A stretch of DNA of 36,585 nucleotides from an uncultured Chloroflexota bacterium (GTDB lineage Bacteria; Chloroflexota; Chloroflexia; Chloroflexales; Roseiflexaceae): NCBI GenBank assembly GCA_937876225.1, contig CALFIC010000107.1, positions 1-36,585 on the forward strand, written 5' to 3'. The notes beneath the pieces were generated by a model. The model did not search any database. It had not been told where the DNA came from and saw only the letters and a program-made list of their open reading frames with translations. Position numbers and translations under genes: made by a program. This document shows positions 1 to 7,475 of the stretch, piece after piece. The stretch's first letter is position 1; every line of letters begins with the position of its first letter.

Positions 1-1177
1 CTTTGGGGAGACTACCCAAAATACTACTATTGATAGGGGTGAAAAAGAGACTAATGCCGATGCCAATCAACAATACCCGCCAAGTGACATCCCACAGCGA
101 TGGCGTGGCTGATAAGCCACTCATCAGCACCAGACCGATACCCCACAGCACCACCGCGATGGGGGCGATCCGGTGTGGACCGTATTTGTCGGACAAATAG
201 CCACTCACCGACGACAAGAGCGCCGTAGTAACCGGTACGACAATCATCGCCAAGCCGGTGGTACGGGCATCGTAGCCAGCTACGGTTTGGAGAAAGATGG
301 GCAATAGCACGTAGTTGAATTGTTGGGGCAAGGCGATGAGATACATCTGTAGGAGTCCCACGCTGAAATCACGCACCTTGAAGTATTGCATGTTGATCAT
401 GGGAGCAGTGGTATGCAGTTCCCACCAAATGAAAAATGCGAACCCGATGATGCCACAGGTAAAGAGTGCCAAAATCCACGGTGTGCGGAAGCCAATGTGT
501 TGACCTTCGGTGAGGGAATAGAGGATGGCCAGCAGCGCAGCAGCCAGTGATACGGCACCTACATAGTCGAAGCGTTGTTGGCTGCGCTTGTTGTCGTCGA
601 CCAAGGCCCGGAGCGACACAAAAATAGCGATGATACTGAGGGGTAAATTGATGGTGAAAATAGCGCGCCAGCCGAGGCTAGCGATCAATAAGCCACCCAA
701 CATGGGACCAGAGGCGACGCCCACCGAGATAATCGTGGCGTTGTAGCCGAGGGCACGGCCACGCTCGCTGGTGGGGAAGGCTTGCACGAGCAATGCGGCC
801 CCCATGCTTTGGACCATGGCGGCACCGACGGCTTGAATCAGACGGAACGCGATGAGCGAGTTAATGTTCCATGCAAAACCACAGAGTGCTGACGACACCA
901 TGAACAACGTAAACCCGGCGATATAGACGCGCTTACGTCCAATCATGTCACCGAGGCGCCCCATACTGGGCAACAAACAGACGATGCCTAATAAATAGGC
1001 TAAAACCACCCATTCGACCGCACCGAGGTTGGTGTTGAAGGTTTTTTGGATAGTATTGAGGGCAATGTTGACAATCGAACCATCGACAGTGGACATAAAT
1101 GTGCCACTCCCGACTGCCGCCAAGGCCCACCATTTGCGTGAGCCATCGTGCTGGGTGGTGCTGGGTACGCTCTGCAT
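1..1177 (-). CDS. MFS drug-efflux transporter, DHA2 (EmrB/QacA) family, 3' end outside window
   Basis: The frame is open from the ATG at 1177 to the left edge, giving 392 residues without a stop, so the C-terminal part is missing. The N-terminus carries a first membrane helix ending in DGSIVNIAL, the DHA2 form of motif D1. It is followed by motif A (GRLGDMIGRKR) between helices 2 and 3 and by the antiporter motif C (GPMLGGLL) in helix 5. Further helices alternate regularly to the edge. DHA2 proteins have 14 helices and use the proton gradient to export drugs or other small amphiphiles. An AAAGGAG ribosome binding site at 1189-1195 supports the start. The gene follows era on the same strand after an 81-base gap that holds a hairpin. 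The substrate cannot be told from sequence. Confidence 0.88.
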   Translation of the reverse strand, partial: MQSVPSTTQHDGSRKWWALAAVGSGTFMSTVDGSIVNIALNTIQKTFNTNLGAVEWVVLAYLLGIVCLLPSMGRLGDMIGRKRVYIAGFTLFMVSSALCGFAWNINSLIAFRLIQAVGAAMVQSMGAALLVQAFPTSERGRALGYNATIISVGVASGPMLGGLLIASLGWRAIFTINLPLSIIAIFVSLRALVDDNKRSQQRFDYVGAVSLAAALLAILYSLTEGQHIGFRTPWILALFTCGIIGFAFFIWWELHTTAPMINMQYFKVRDFSVGLLQMYLIALPQQFNYVLLPIFLQTVAGYDARTTGLAMIVVPVTTALLSSVSGYLSDKYGPHRIAPIAVVLWGIGLVLMSGLSATPSLWDVTWRVLLIGIGISLFFTPINSSILGSLPK

Positions 1178-1200
1178 GGATGTGTTGACTCCTTTGTCAG

Positions 1201-1223
1201 CACCCTGCCCGATTGGCAGGGTG
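1201..1223 (-). terminator. Hairpin between era and the MFS gene
   Basis: CACCCTGCC at 1201-1209 and GGCAGGGTG at 1215-1223 form a perfect 9-bp stem with a 5-base loop. It lies 36 bases past the era stop and just before the MFS ribosome binding site. No run of U follows in the minus direction, so it may be a processing or attenuation structure rather than a full terminator. Confidence 0.45.
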
Positions 1224-1258
1224 GCATATCACGAGGTGGGTGTATCCACCGTGAGATG

Positions 1259-2593
1259 TCATTCGTTGCGATAGCCCAGCCAGCGCAAAGCGCTGGGGTC
1301 ATCGCGCCAGTTGGTGCGGGGTTTGACCCACAAATCGAGGTAGACGGCCTCGCCGATAGTCGCCTCGATGGCGGGACGGGCGTCGCTGCCGATTTTGCGG
1401 AGCATCGTGCCACCACTGCCGATGATGATGGCTTTCTGGGACTCTTTTTCGACCAAAATCGTCATGCGGATGTAGCGATGGCGGGGGCGTTTTTCCCACT
1501 CTTCGACTTCGACGGCGACGCCATAGGGAATTTCGTCGCCAATCAAGTGCATGATGCGTTCGCGCACCAGTTCGGCACACAAGGTGCGTTCGTTTTGGTC
1601 GGTGATTTGGTCGGCGGCATAGAATGCTTCGCCTTTGGGGAGCCGTGCGACGATTTCGTCGACGAGATTGCTGACCCCTTCGTTACGAATAGCTGAGATG
1701 GCGACTTCCATTTGCCATGGCACCAACGCACGGAAGGCGGCCAAACATTCGGCGGCGTGCGGGTTGGGACGGTCAGTTTTGTTGAGCACCAAAATCTTGG
1801 GTGAGCGACTACGGCGAATCATGGCCGCAATACGTTCGTCGAGCTCGTTGGGCATATGGGTGATATCGACCACCATACAAATGATGTCAGCATCGGGCAC
1901 AGATTGTCGGGCTTGAGCGACCATGAAGTTGCCCAAGCGATTGCGCGGGCGGTGAATCCCGGGAGTATCGACAAAAATAATCTGGGCGTCACTACGGGTC
2001 AAAATGCCGCGAATGGCGCTCCGGGTGGTTTGGGGTTTGGGCGAAGTAATAGCTACTTTTTGGCCAATAATGGCGTTGAGCAGAGTCGATTTGCCTACGT
2101 TGGGTCGTCCGACGATAGCCACTACGCCGGCGCGCTCGACTTGTGGGAGCACAATCGCTTCGTCCATGGGTGGCAAGGCGACCAGCTCTTCGAGGGGGTC
2201 TTCGATGGCGACGAAATGCGGTTCGAGCCGCTGGTAGCGGAATTTTTTTTCGTGATCGACATCGGCGACGTCACAGCCGAGGATGCGCCCTGCGCTATCG
2301 ACATCCAAAATCGCTGGTTCAGCCAACGGGACCACGGTGGCGTGGGGGGCAATGGCGACGGTGAGCAGTTGGTTGGTGGTTTGCCATTGGCTTTCGGGGT
2401 GGCCAAGGGCAAATTTGACCATGGTGGCGGTATCGGTATCTTCGCTGAGGTCGAGTTGGATGCCGACTACGCCGCCGCGAGCGTCATAGAGCAGGCTGAC
2501 GGGACATTCGTATTCTTCGACGGCATCGCCTTCGGTTAAATCGACGAAATACCAATAAAGTGTTCCGGCTTCGTTGTCATATGATATGTTCAT
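1259..2593 (-). CDS. era: GTPase Era with N-terminal DUF2283-like extension
   Basis: Era is an essential GTPase that binds the 3' end of 16S rRNA and helps mature the 30S subunit. The GTPase motifs are all present: G1 GRPNVGKS at residues 162-169, G3 DTPG at 209-212, G4 NKTD at 271-274 and G5 SAI near 300. A KH RNA-binding domain follows with GSGGTMLRKIG near 392-402. The protein is 444 residues, against about 300 for ordinary Era. The extra roughly 150 N-terminal residues start with a DUF2283-like pattern (ISYDNEAGTLYW, then GGVVGIQLD), and a second half-copy lies near 88-112 (ILDVDSAGRILGCDV). The frame is continuous. An internal ATG at 2167 has no good ribosome binding site, so the long form is preferred. 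It lies 20 bases after the DUF4230 gene in the coaX operon. Confidence 0.93.
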   Translation of the reverse strand: MNISYDNEAGTLYWYFVDLTEGDAVEEYECPVSLLYDARGGVVGIQLDLSEDTDTATMVKFALGHPESQWQTTNQLLTVAIAPHATVVPLAEPAILDVDSAGRILGCDVADVDHEKKFRYQRLEPHFVAIEDPLEELVALPPMDEAIVLPQVERAGVVAIVGRPNVGKSTLLNAIIGQKVAITSPKPQTTRSAIRGILTRSDAQIIFVDTPGIHRPRNRLGNFMVAQARQSVPDADIICMVVDITHMPNELDERIAAMIRRSRSPKILVLNKTDRPNPHAAECLAAFRALVPWQMEVAISAIRNEGVSNLVDEIVARLPKGEAFYAADQITDQNERTLCAELVRERIMHLIGDEIPYGVAVEVEEWEKRPRHRYIRMTILVEKESQKAIIIGSGGTMLRKIGSDARPAIEATIGEAVYLDLWVKPRTNWRDDPSALRWLGYRNE

Positions 2594-2613
2594 GAGGTCA
2601 CTTTCTGTATGTC

Positions 2614-3549
2614 TTATGGTTGCGGCAAGGTGGTGCTACAGGCACCGGGAGTGGGTGTAATTGTGACATTGCGGAAGTCACTAAGTGCCAAAATTTGGCT
2701 TAGGACGGTTTGGGCTTGTTGGGCTGCGGCTAGCATATCGTCGCCCGTGCATTGCTTGAGGATTTGCAACTCGCCGACATGTAATGCGTCGACGTCGATA
2801 TTGAGCAGTGATTGCGCCAAAAAGCCTTGGTCATGCGAAAGAATTCGACTTTTCTCGAGATCAACATCGACATTGAGGATTTTGCTGGGCGGCAATACGA
2901 TGGTGAGGTCTTTTTGGTCGGGTGAAATGGTGATGTAATCCTCTGTCAGTTCGCTGAGTACGACGCCATAGGTAATCGTACCGTGGAAGTCGACGATGAC
3001 GGTATCGCGGCCGTGTTGTTGCACGTCGTAATTGATGGTATGCGTGAATTGTTCGGCCCAATTAAGCAATTGTTGCATGCTGGCACTACTGGCTGCTTGT
3101 GACAAAGTGATTTGGTCACTGTAGCTTTTGCGGTAGGTCAACAAATCAGACAGCTTTTTGGTTTTGAGCAAAATCGCCCCTTTGTCGCGAATAATCGCCG
3201 TAGGGGTAATTACCACAATCATGGTATTGGGCGTCGGCGTGGCGCTCACAATGTCAGGTAGACTGGGGTCGATGGGACAATCGGCCATCTGTACACCGAT
3301 AGTGGCGCGACTGATTTGACAGAGATAAGGACGAAACGAACCGGCCAGCAACGCAAATACCGCAGCTAGCCCGGCGATGAGTACCAACACTAACACACAC
3401 CCGTTGAATTGGGGTGGGCGTGGTGAACGCCGTGGCGCATACCCACCATCATCATCGTCATGTTCGATGCGGTTGACGGTGATGCGTGGTGGCGGCGGTA
3501 ACTCACCGGGGCGGGTGCCGCCACGCCGTGGGGGCATATCGTTACTCAT
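2614..3549 (-). CDS. DUF4230 domain, single-pass membrane protein
   Basis: The 311-residue protein has a charged, proline-rich N-terminus with a DDDD cluster, one membrane helix at about residues 50-71, and an extracytoplasmic domain. That domain matches DUF4230 by eye: an early LSDLLTYRKSY segment, the central TITYGVVLSEL and LTIVLPPSKILNVDVD strands, and a C-terminal helix rich in Ala and Gln. The function of DUF4230 is not established. The ATG at 3549 overlaps the ubiE stop codon by eight bases (ATGAGTAA), so the two genes are probably translationally coupled. A longer in-frame ORF reaching 3888 only reads through ubiE in another frame and is not used. The order coaX-ubiE-DUF4230-era on one strand suggests a shared transcript. 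Confidence 0.82.
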   Translation of the reverse strand: MSNDMPPRRGGTRPGELPPPPRITVNRIEHDDDDGGYAPRRSPRPPQFNGCVLVLVLIAGLAAVFALLAGSFRPYLCQISRATIGVQMADCPIDPSLPDIVSATPTPNTMIVVITPTAIIRDKGAILLKTKKLSDLLTYRKSYSDQITLSQAASSASMQQLLNWAEQFTHTINYDVQQHGRDTVIVDFHGTITYGVVLSELTEDYITISPDQKDLTIVLPPSKILNVDVDLEKSRILSHDQGFLAQSLLNIDVDALHVGELQILKQCTGDDMLAAAQQAQTVLSQILALSDFRNVTITPTPGACSTTLPQP

Positions 3550-4270
3550 GGGCGTAATCCGGTGTGTGTGGGCGGGTGGCAATATGCAACGCCACTGCGT
3601 TGGGTGGCAAGTGGCGATAGCTGACGTCACTCCAACCGGCCTGCCGGAGCATTTCGGCGAGCACGGGTGGGTCGGGGAATTGGCGTGATGATTCGGGCAA
3701 GTAGCGGTAGGCGATGGGGTCGGCGCCGAGTAACCCAGCAATGCGGGGCATGATTTGTTCGAAATAGACGCGGTGTCCCCAACGGACGAGCGCCAGACGT
3801 GGGCGGGCGACTTCGAGGATGGCGATACGGCCACCAGGCTTACAGACCCGGTAGAGCTCGCGGAATGATGCGTTGATGTCGCTGACATTGCGGATCACAA
3901 ATCCAGCGGTAATGGTATCGAAGGTGTGGTCATCAAAAGGGAGCACCAAGGCATCGGCACATACAAAGGCTGAGCGTTGATCGATGCGTTGGAGTCCTGA
4001 TTGCATCATCGGGAGTACAAAATCAGCGCCTACCGCAAAGCCGGCGGGGGCTGCTGCTCGTAACAGCGGCAAAAACGGCCCTGTGCCACTGCCGATATCA
4101 AGCATGGTGGCGGTGGGAGTGGGGGCAAGGGCGCGTACCGCGATGCGTCGCCACCAATCATCAAGACCAAAGGTCATGATGCGATTCATGCGGTCATAGC
4201 CACTGGCAATCCGCGCAAACATGCGGGCTACGTACGAGGCTTTTTCGTGAGGAGAAGGAAGTACTGACAA
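3542..4270 (-). CDS. ubiE: Demethylmenaquinone/ubiquinone C-methyltransferase UbiE (MenG)
   Basis: This SAM-dependent methyltransferase makes the final C-methylation of demethylmenaquinone, and in some bacteria of a ubiquinone precursor. At 242 residues it has the usual length. The family N-terminal signature is present (MFARIASGYDRMNRIMTFG), then the SAM-binding motif DIGSGTG at 58-64 and the later VCKPGGRIAILEVARP segment typical of UbiE. No other quinone gene is in the window, so menaquinone as the substrate is inferred from the family. It starts 11 bases after coaX and overlaps the start of the DUF4230 gene. Confidence 0.9.
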   Translation of the reverse strand: MSVLPSPHEKASYVARMFARIASGYDRMNRIMTFGLDDWWRRIAVRALAPTPTATMLDIGSGTGPFLPLLRAAAPAGFAVGADFVLPMMQSGLQRIDQRSAFVCADALVLPFDDHTFDTITAGFVIRNVSDINASFRELYRVCKPGGRIAILEVARPRLALVRWGHRVYFEQIMPRIAGLLGADPIAYRYLPESSRQFPDPPVLAEMLRQAGWSDVSYRHLPPNAVALHIATRPHTPDYAHE

Positions 4271-4281
4271 CGTGCCAACCT

Positions 4282-5043
4282 CTAATGATTCCGTTCAAAA
4301 ATCATGCGGAGCCCATTGAGCGTCAAATTGGGCTCAACTGCGGTAATAATCGCGGTCTCTTTGGCAATGACCTCTGCCAATCCACCAGTTACGACTACTG
4401 GGCAGGTCTGGCCTAATTCGGCGTGCATGCGAGAGACAATGCCTTCGACCAAGCCGGTGTAGCCGATGATGACGCCTGCTTGCATATGGTGGACGGTGTT
4501 GCGGGCAATGATTTTGGGCGGGCGGACTAGCTCGACTTGATAGAGCCGGGCGGCCAACGAAAAAAGGGCATCGGCCGAAATGCCTAATCCTGGGGCAATA
4601 CAACCACCGACGTACACGTTATTGACGACGACATCAAACGTCGTGGCGGTGCCGAATGCGATGGCAATCACGGGGCTGCCATACATGACGGTGGCGGCTA
4701 ACGAATTGGCGATACGGTCAGAGCCCATTTCGTCGGGGTTTTCAACATCAAAGGTCAATCCCGAAATAACCCGTGGGCCGACCACAATGGGGTTAATCCC
4801 TAAATATTTGGTGCAGAGTTGGGTAAATTGCATCATTAATGGGGGAACCACACACGACATCACACAGCCATGAATGTCGCCGACGTCGATTTGGGCTAAA
4901 TCAAATAGATTGCGAATCAGAACGGCGTATTCGTCAGCGAGTTTGTGGCGTTCGGTCAACACCCGCCAATGGGCAATGATTTCGGTGCCACGAAAGACGC
5001 CGATTTTGATATTGGTATTGCCGATGTCAATGGCAAGCAACAT
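4282..5043 (-). CDS. coaX: Type III pantothenate kinase CoaX
   Basis: CoaX phosphorylates pantothenate in the first step of coenzyme A synthesis. It belongs to the ASKHA ATPase fold and is unrelated to the E. coli type I enzyme. The 253-residue length is normal. The phosphate-1 motif DIGNTNIKIG is at residues 5-14, the GSDR motif with the catalytic aspartate is at 107-110, and GTATTFD is at 131-137. The start is the first ATG, with AAAGGGA a few bases upstream. It is the first gene of the coaX-ubiE-DUF4230-era run, and its candidate promoter lies between it and the divergent lgt gene. Confidence 0.95.
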   Translation of the reverse strand: MLLAIDIGNTNIKIGVFRGTEIIAHWRVLTERHKLADEYAVLIRNLFDLAQIDVGDIHGCVMSCVVPPLMMQFTQLCTKYLGINPIVVGPRVISGLTFDVENPDEMGSDRIANSLAATVMYGSPVIAIAFGTATTFDVVVNNVYVGGCIAPGLGISADALFSLAARLYQVELVRPPKIIARNTVHHMQAGVIIGYTGLVEGIVSRMHAELGQTCPVVVTGGLAEVIAKETAIITAVEPNLTLNGLRMIFERNH

Positions 5044-5084
5044 ATAATCATCCCTTTGACGCTATAGCGGAGTAAATCGCAGTC

Positions 5085-5093
5085 ATTGTACCA
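5085..5093 (-). promoter_or_regulatory. Extended -10 promoter for the coaX operon
   Basis: The minus strand reads TGGTACAAT, an extended -10 box about 40 bases before the coaX start. No clear -35 hexamer is seen at the expected distance, as is common for extended -10 promoters. It sits in the 144-base divergent gap shared with lgt. Confidence 0.5.
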
Positions 5094-5187
5094 CTATTGC
5101 ACTTGCCGTAATCGTTGTACTCGTATCAAATAACTGCGGTATGATAGAAGCAGTATTCGAAAGAAACACGAGTGATGTAGGCGAACT

Positions 5188-6186
5188 ATGCAACTGTACC
5201 CTCCCGACGACCCGTTTTTGTTGAACTTTATGTTGGGCTCAATTCCGATTGTATTGCGCTGGTATGGGGTGTTAATTGTTGGTGGCGCCATGATTGCAGC
5301 ACAGTGGGCCGCCTACCGTGCGCAACAACGGAGCCAAGACCCTGAGCATGTCTGGAATTTGGTGGTGTTGGGGATGATCCTCGGCATTGCCGGTGCCCGG
5401 ACGTACTATGTGATTTTTGAGTGGCCACGCTTTGCTAATCAAAGCATTTGGATGATTATCAATCCTGCCACGGGTGGTTTGGCCATCCATGGTGCCTTGA
5501 TTGGTGCCATATTGGCGGCGGTAATTTATACCCGTCGTCATCAGCTTGATTTGCGGGAATGGCTCGATATCATGATGCCCACATTTATGTTGGCACAAGC
5601 GATTGGGCGTTGGGGGAATTTTTTCAATCAAGAAGCATATGGGCGACCGACACCTTTTGGTTTTGGGTTGCGTATCGATGCCCAATACCGCATTCCTCCG
5701 TACAACGACCTCGACAAATACCCGCTAACGACCTTGTTCCACCCCACCTTTTTGTATGAATCACTCTGGAACTTGGCTGGTGTGGGTGTGTTGATTGCCA
5801 TTGAGCGCCGCTACCGTGATGTGTTGCGCCGGGGTGATATGGTGTTGTTTTATGCCATTATTTATGGTTTGGGTCGCTTGTGGATTGAAGGCCTGCGCAC
5901 CGATAGTTTGTGTACCGATATGGTTGGCGGTTCGTGTGCTAATGCATTGCGCGTCGCTCAGATTGCCAGCATCGTGTTAATTGCGGTGGGGGTGATTGGT
6001 TTGTGGTTGAATCATGCACGTGCTCCAGAATTGGCCGATGTGACAGCGCCATTGCCGGTAGCCCCGTTGTATGACGAAACACCTGCAGTGCCCACCATTC
6101 CTATTTCTCCAGCGGACATTGAAGACACCCAAGTCACCGATGTGATGCCACACTCGTCCGATGAAAATCCCCCGGCGACCCCGTAA
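5188..6186 (+). CDS. lgt: Prolipoprotein diacylglyceryl transferase Lgt
   Basis: Lgt moves a diacylglyceryl group from phosphatidylglycerol to the lipobox cysteine of prolipoproteins in the cytoplasmic membrane. The protein has about seven hydrophobic segments. The Lgt signature GRWGNFFNQEAYG is at residues 140-152, the essential histidine region GLAIHGALIG is at 97-106, and the late arginine segment GRLWIEGLRTDSL is near 229-241. At 332 residues it is longer than usual because of a Pro/Thr/Asp-rich tail of about 50 residues after the last helix. It is divergent from coaX and is followed 11 bases later by the radical SAM gene. A TATGAT at 5140-5145 is a weak candidate -10. Confidence 0.95.
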   Translation: MQLYPPDDPFLLNFMLGSIPIVLRWYGVLIVGGAMIAAQWAAYRAQQRSQDPEHVWNLVVLGMILGIAGARTYYVIFEWPRFANQSIWMIINPATGGLAIHGALIGAILAAVIYTRRHQLDLREWLDIMMPTFMLAQAIGRWGNFFNQEAYGRPTPFGFGLRIDAQYRIPPYNDLDKYPLTTLFHPTFLYESLWNLAGVGVLIAIERRYRDVLRRGDMVLFYAIIYGLGRLWIEGLRTDSLCTDMVGGSCANALRVAQIASIVLIAVGVIGLWLNHARAPELADVTAPLPVAPLYDETPAVPTIPISPADIEDTQVTDVMPHSSDENPPATP

Positions 6187-6197
6187 CTGCGAAATGA

Positions 6198-7388
6198 GTG
6201 TATGCGATGGATATCGCTGAAAAACTTGCTATCCTTGCGCCGGCGGCGCACTACGAGGCCTGCGACACCCATGCGGTCGCAGGTCGTCGTTATCAATCTA
6301 CCAAAGCACACTGGAGCGAAAACGCCTTGTCGGCCGAAGCCGACGCCAAAGGGGTGCGCCGCCCGGTCATGCGCCTACTCCTCAGCGCTGAATGCGTCCA
6401 CAACTGTCCCTATTGTCCGTTACGGGCAGGGAGCGATGTGCCACGGGCGACGTTGACCCCAGACGAGGCCGCTGCCGCCGTTGCCCCGCAACTACAACGC
6501 CATAATGCGGGGTTGTTGTTGTCGACGGCGGTGGTTGGTTCGGCCGACGAATCGGGATCGTCGGTGGTTGAAAGCGCTCAGATTCTGCGCAGCCGCTACG
6601 CATATCGTGGCTATCTGCACCTCAAATTGCCACCAGGCGTGTCGCATGCGGTGGTCGATGCTGCCGCCCGGGTAGCCGACCGCATGAGCCTCAACATCGA
6701 AGTACCGAGTGCCGCTCGGCAGGCAATCCTTGACCCGAGTCGTGATTGGCGCAGTGATGTCGTGTTGCGGTTGCGCTGGATGCGCGATTTGTACCAAGCC
6801 GGCCACAGCAAATCGGGGATTGCCACCCAGTTTGTGGTGGGGGCAGCTGGCGAAAGTGACCAAGAATTGATTACGGCGACAGCATGGCTCCGCAAAGAAC
6901 TCGCGGTGGGACGGGTCTACTATGGTGCCTTCAAGGCCTTGGCTGGTACGCCCATGGCCGATGCCCGCTCTACTCCCCAGGTACGTACCCAACGCTTGCT
7001 CCAAGCGGATTGGCTATTGCGCCATTATGGCTTTGGCGCCGAAGAACTTGCGTTTGATGGGCAAGCGAATTTGTCGCTGGCGCACGACCCTAAATTGGCG
7101 TGGGCGTTACAACACCCCGAATTATTCCCTATCGAAATCAATCGGGCGTCTGCGGATCAGCTCTTGCGTATTCCAGGCTTAGGACCGCTGGGTGTCAAGC
7201 GGATTTTGCGCTTGCGGACGCTAGGGACGCTTCGCGAGCCAGCCCATATTGCGGTGCTGGGGGCGGCGACCCAACGCATTACGGATTTTGTGACGTTTGA
7301 TGGGCGGTTTTTTGGTACCGGGCGTACGATGCAAATTGCCCGACGGAACGCCAATAAACCAATTGTGGAACAGCTCACGCTTTTCTGA
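6198..7388 (+). CDS. Putative DNA modification/repair radical SAM protein
   Basis: The iron-sulfur motif CVHNCPYC (C66, C70, C73; Cx3Cx2C) marks a radical SAM enzyme. The arrangement fits the family called putative DNA modification/repair radical SAM protein, often found with a uracil-DNA-glycosylase-like partner: an early LAPAAHYEAC segment, LRAGSDVPRATLTPDE after the cluster, HLKLPPG near 141-147 and LNIEVP near 165-170. A helix-hairpin-helix DNA-binding element spans about 314-341 (RIPGLGPLGVKRI). The last five residues are QLTLF, very like the sliding-clamp-binding pentapeptide. No glycosylase partner is nearby, but uvrB follows 87 bases downstream. The start is GTG at 6198 or, as likely, ATG at 6207. 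The chemical reaction is unknown. Confidence 0.85.
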   Translation: MYAMDIAEKLAILAPAAHYEACDTHAVAGRRYQSTKAHWSENALSAEADAKGVRRPVMRLLLSAECVHNCPYCPLRAGSDVPRATLTPDEAAAAVAPQLQRHNAGLLLSTAVVGSADESGSSVVESAQILRSRYAYRGYLHLKLPPGVSHAVVDAAARVADRMSLNIEVPSAARQAILDPSRDWRSDVVLRLRWMRDLYQAGHSKSGIATQFVVGAAGESDQELITATAWLRKELAVGRVYYGAFKALAGTPMADARSTPQVRTQRLLQADWLLRHYGFGAEELAFDGQANLSLAHDPKLAWALQHPELFPIEINRASADQLLRIPGLGPLGVKRILRLRTLGTLREPAHIAVLGAATQRITDFVTFDGRFFGTGRTMQIARRNANKPIVEQLTLF

Positions 7389-7411
7389 TTTTTTTATCAG
7401 TTCTGACAGCG

Positions 7412-7417
7412 TATAAT
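7412..7417 (+). promoter_or_regulatory. Candidate -10 box for uvrB
   Basis: A perfect TATAAT lies 58 bases before the uvrB ATG in the AT-rich gap after the radical SAM gene. No convincing -35 is found; only a T-rich stretch lies at the right distance. No LexA-type operator was recognised nearby. Confidence 0.45.
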
Positions 7418-7475
7418 AGATATAGTGTAAATTATCATGTGGGTTACTACGGCCCGACGATGAATTGAGTATGTT

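Noticed and set aside
1856..2539. Long plus-strand ORF opposite era (227 codons)
   Set aside because: It is the complement of a real gene with high GC at the third position. The product is Gly/Asp-rich and matches no family.
3550..3888. Extension of the DUF4230 frame to 3888
   Set aside because: It reads antiphase through ubiE and is rich in Ser, Pro and Thr, as shadow frames are here. ATG 3549 fits coupling to ubiE.
7385..7400. Terminator after the radical SAM gene (CTGAT/ATCAG around a T-run)
   Set aside because: The stem has only five mostly AT pairs and the T-run is the loop, not the tail.
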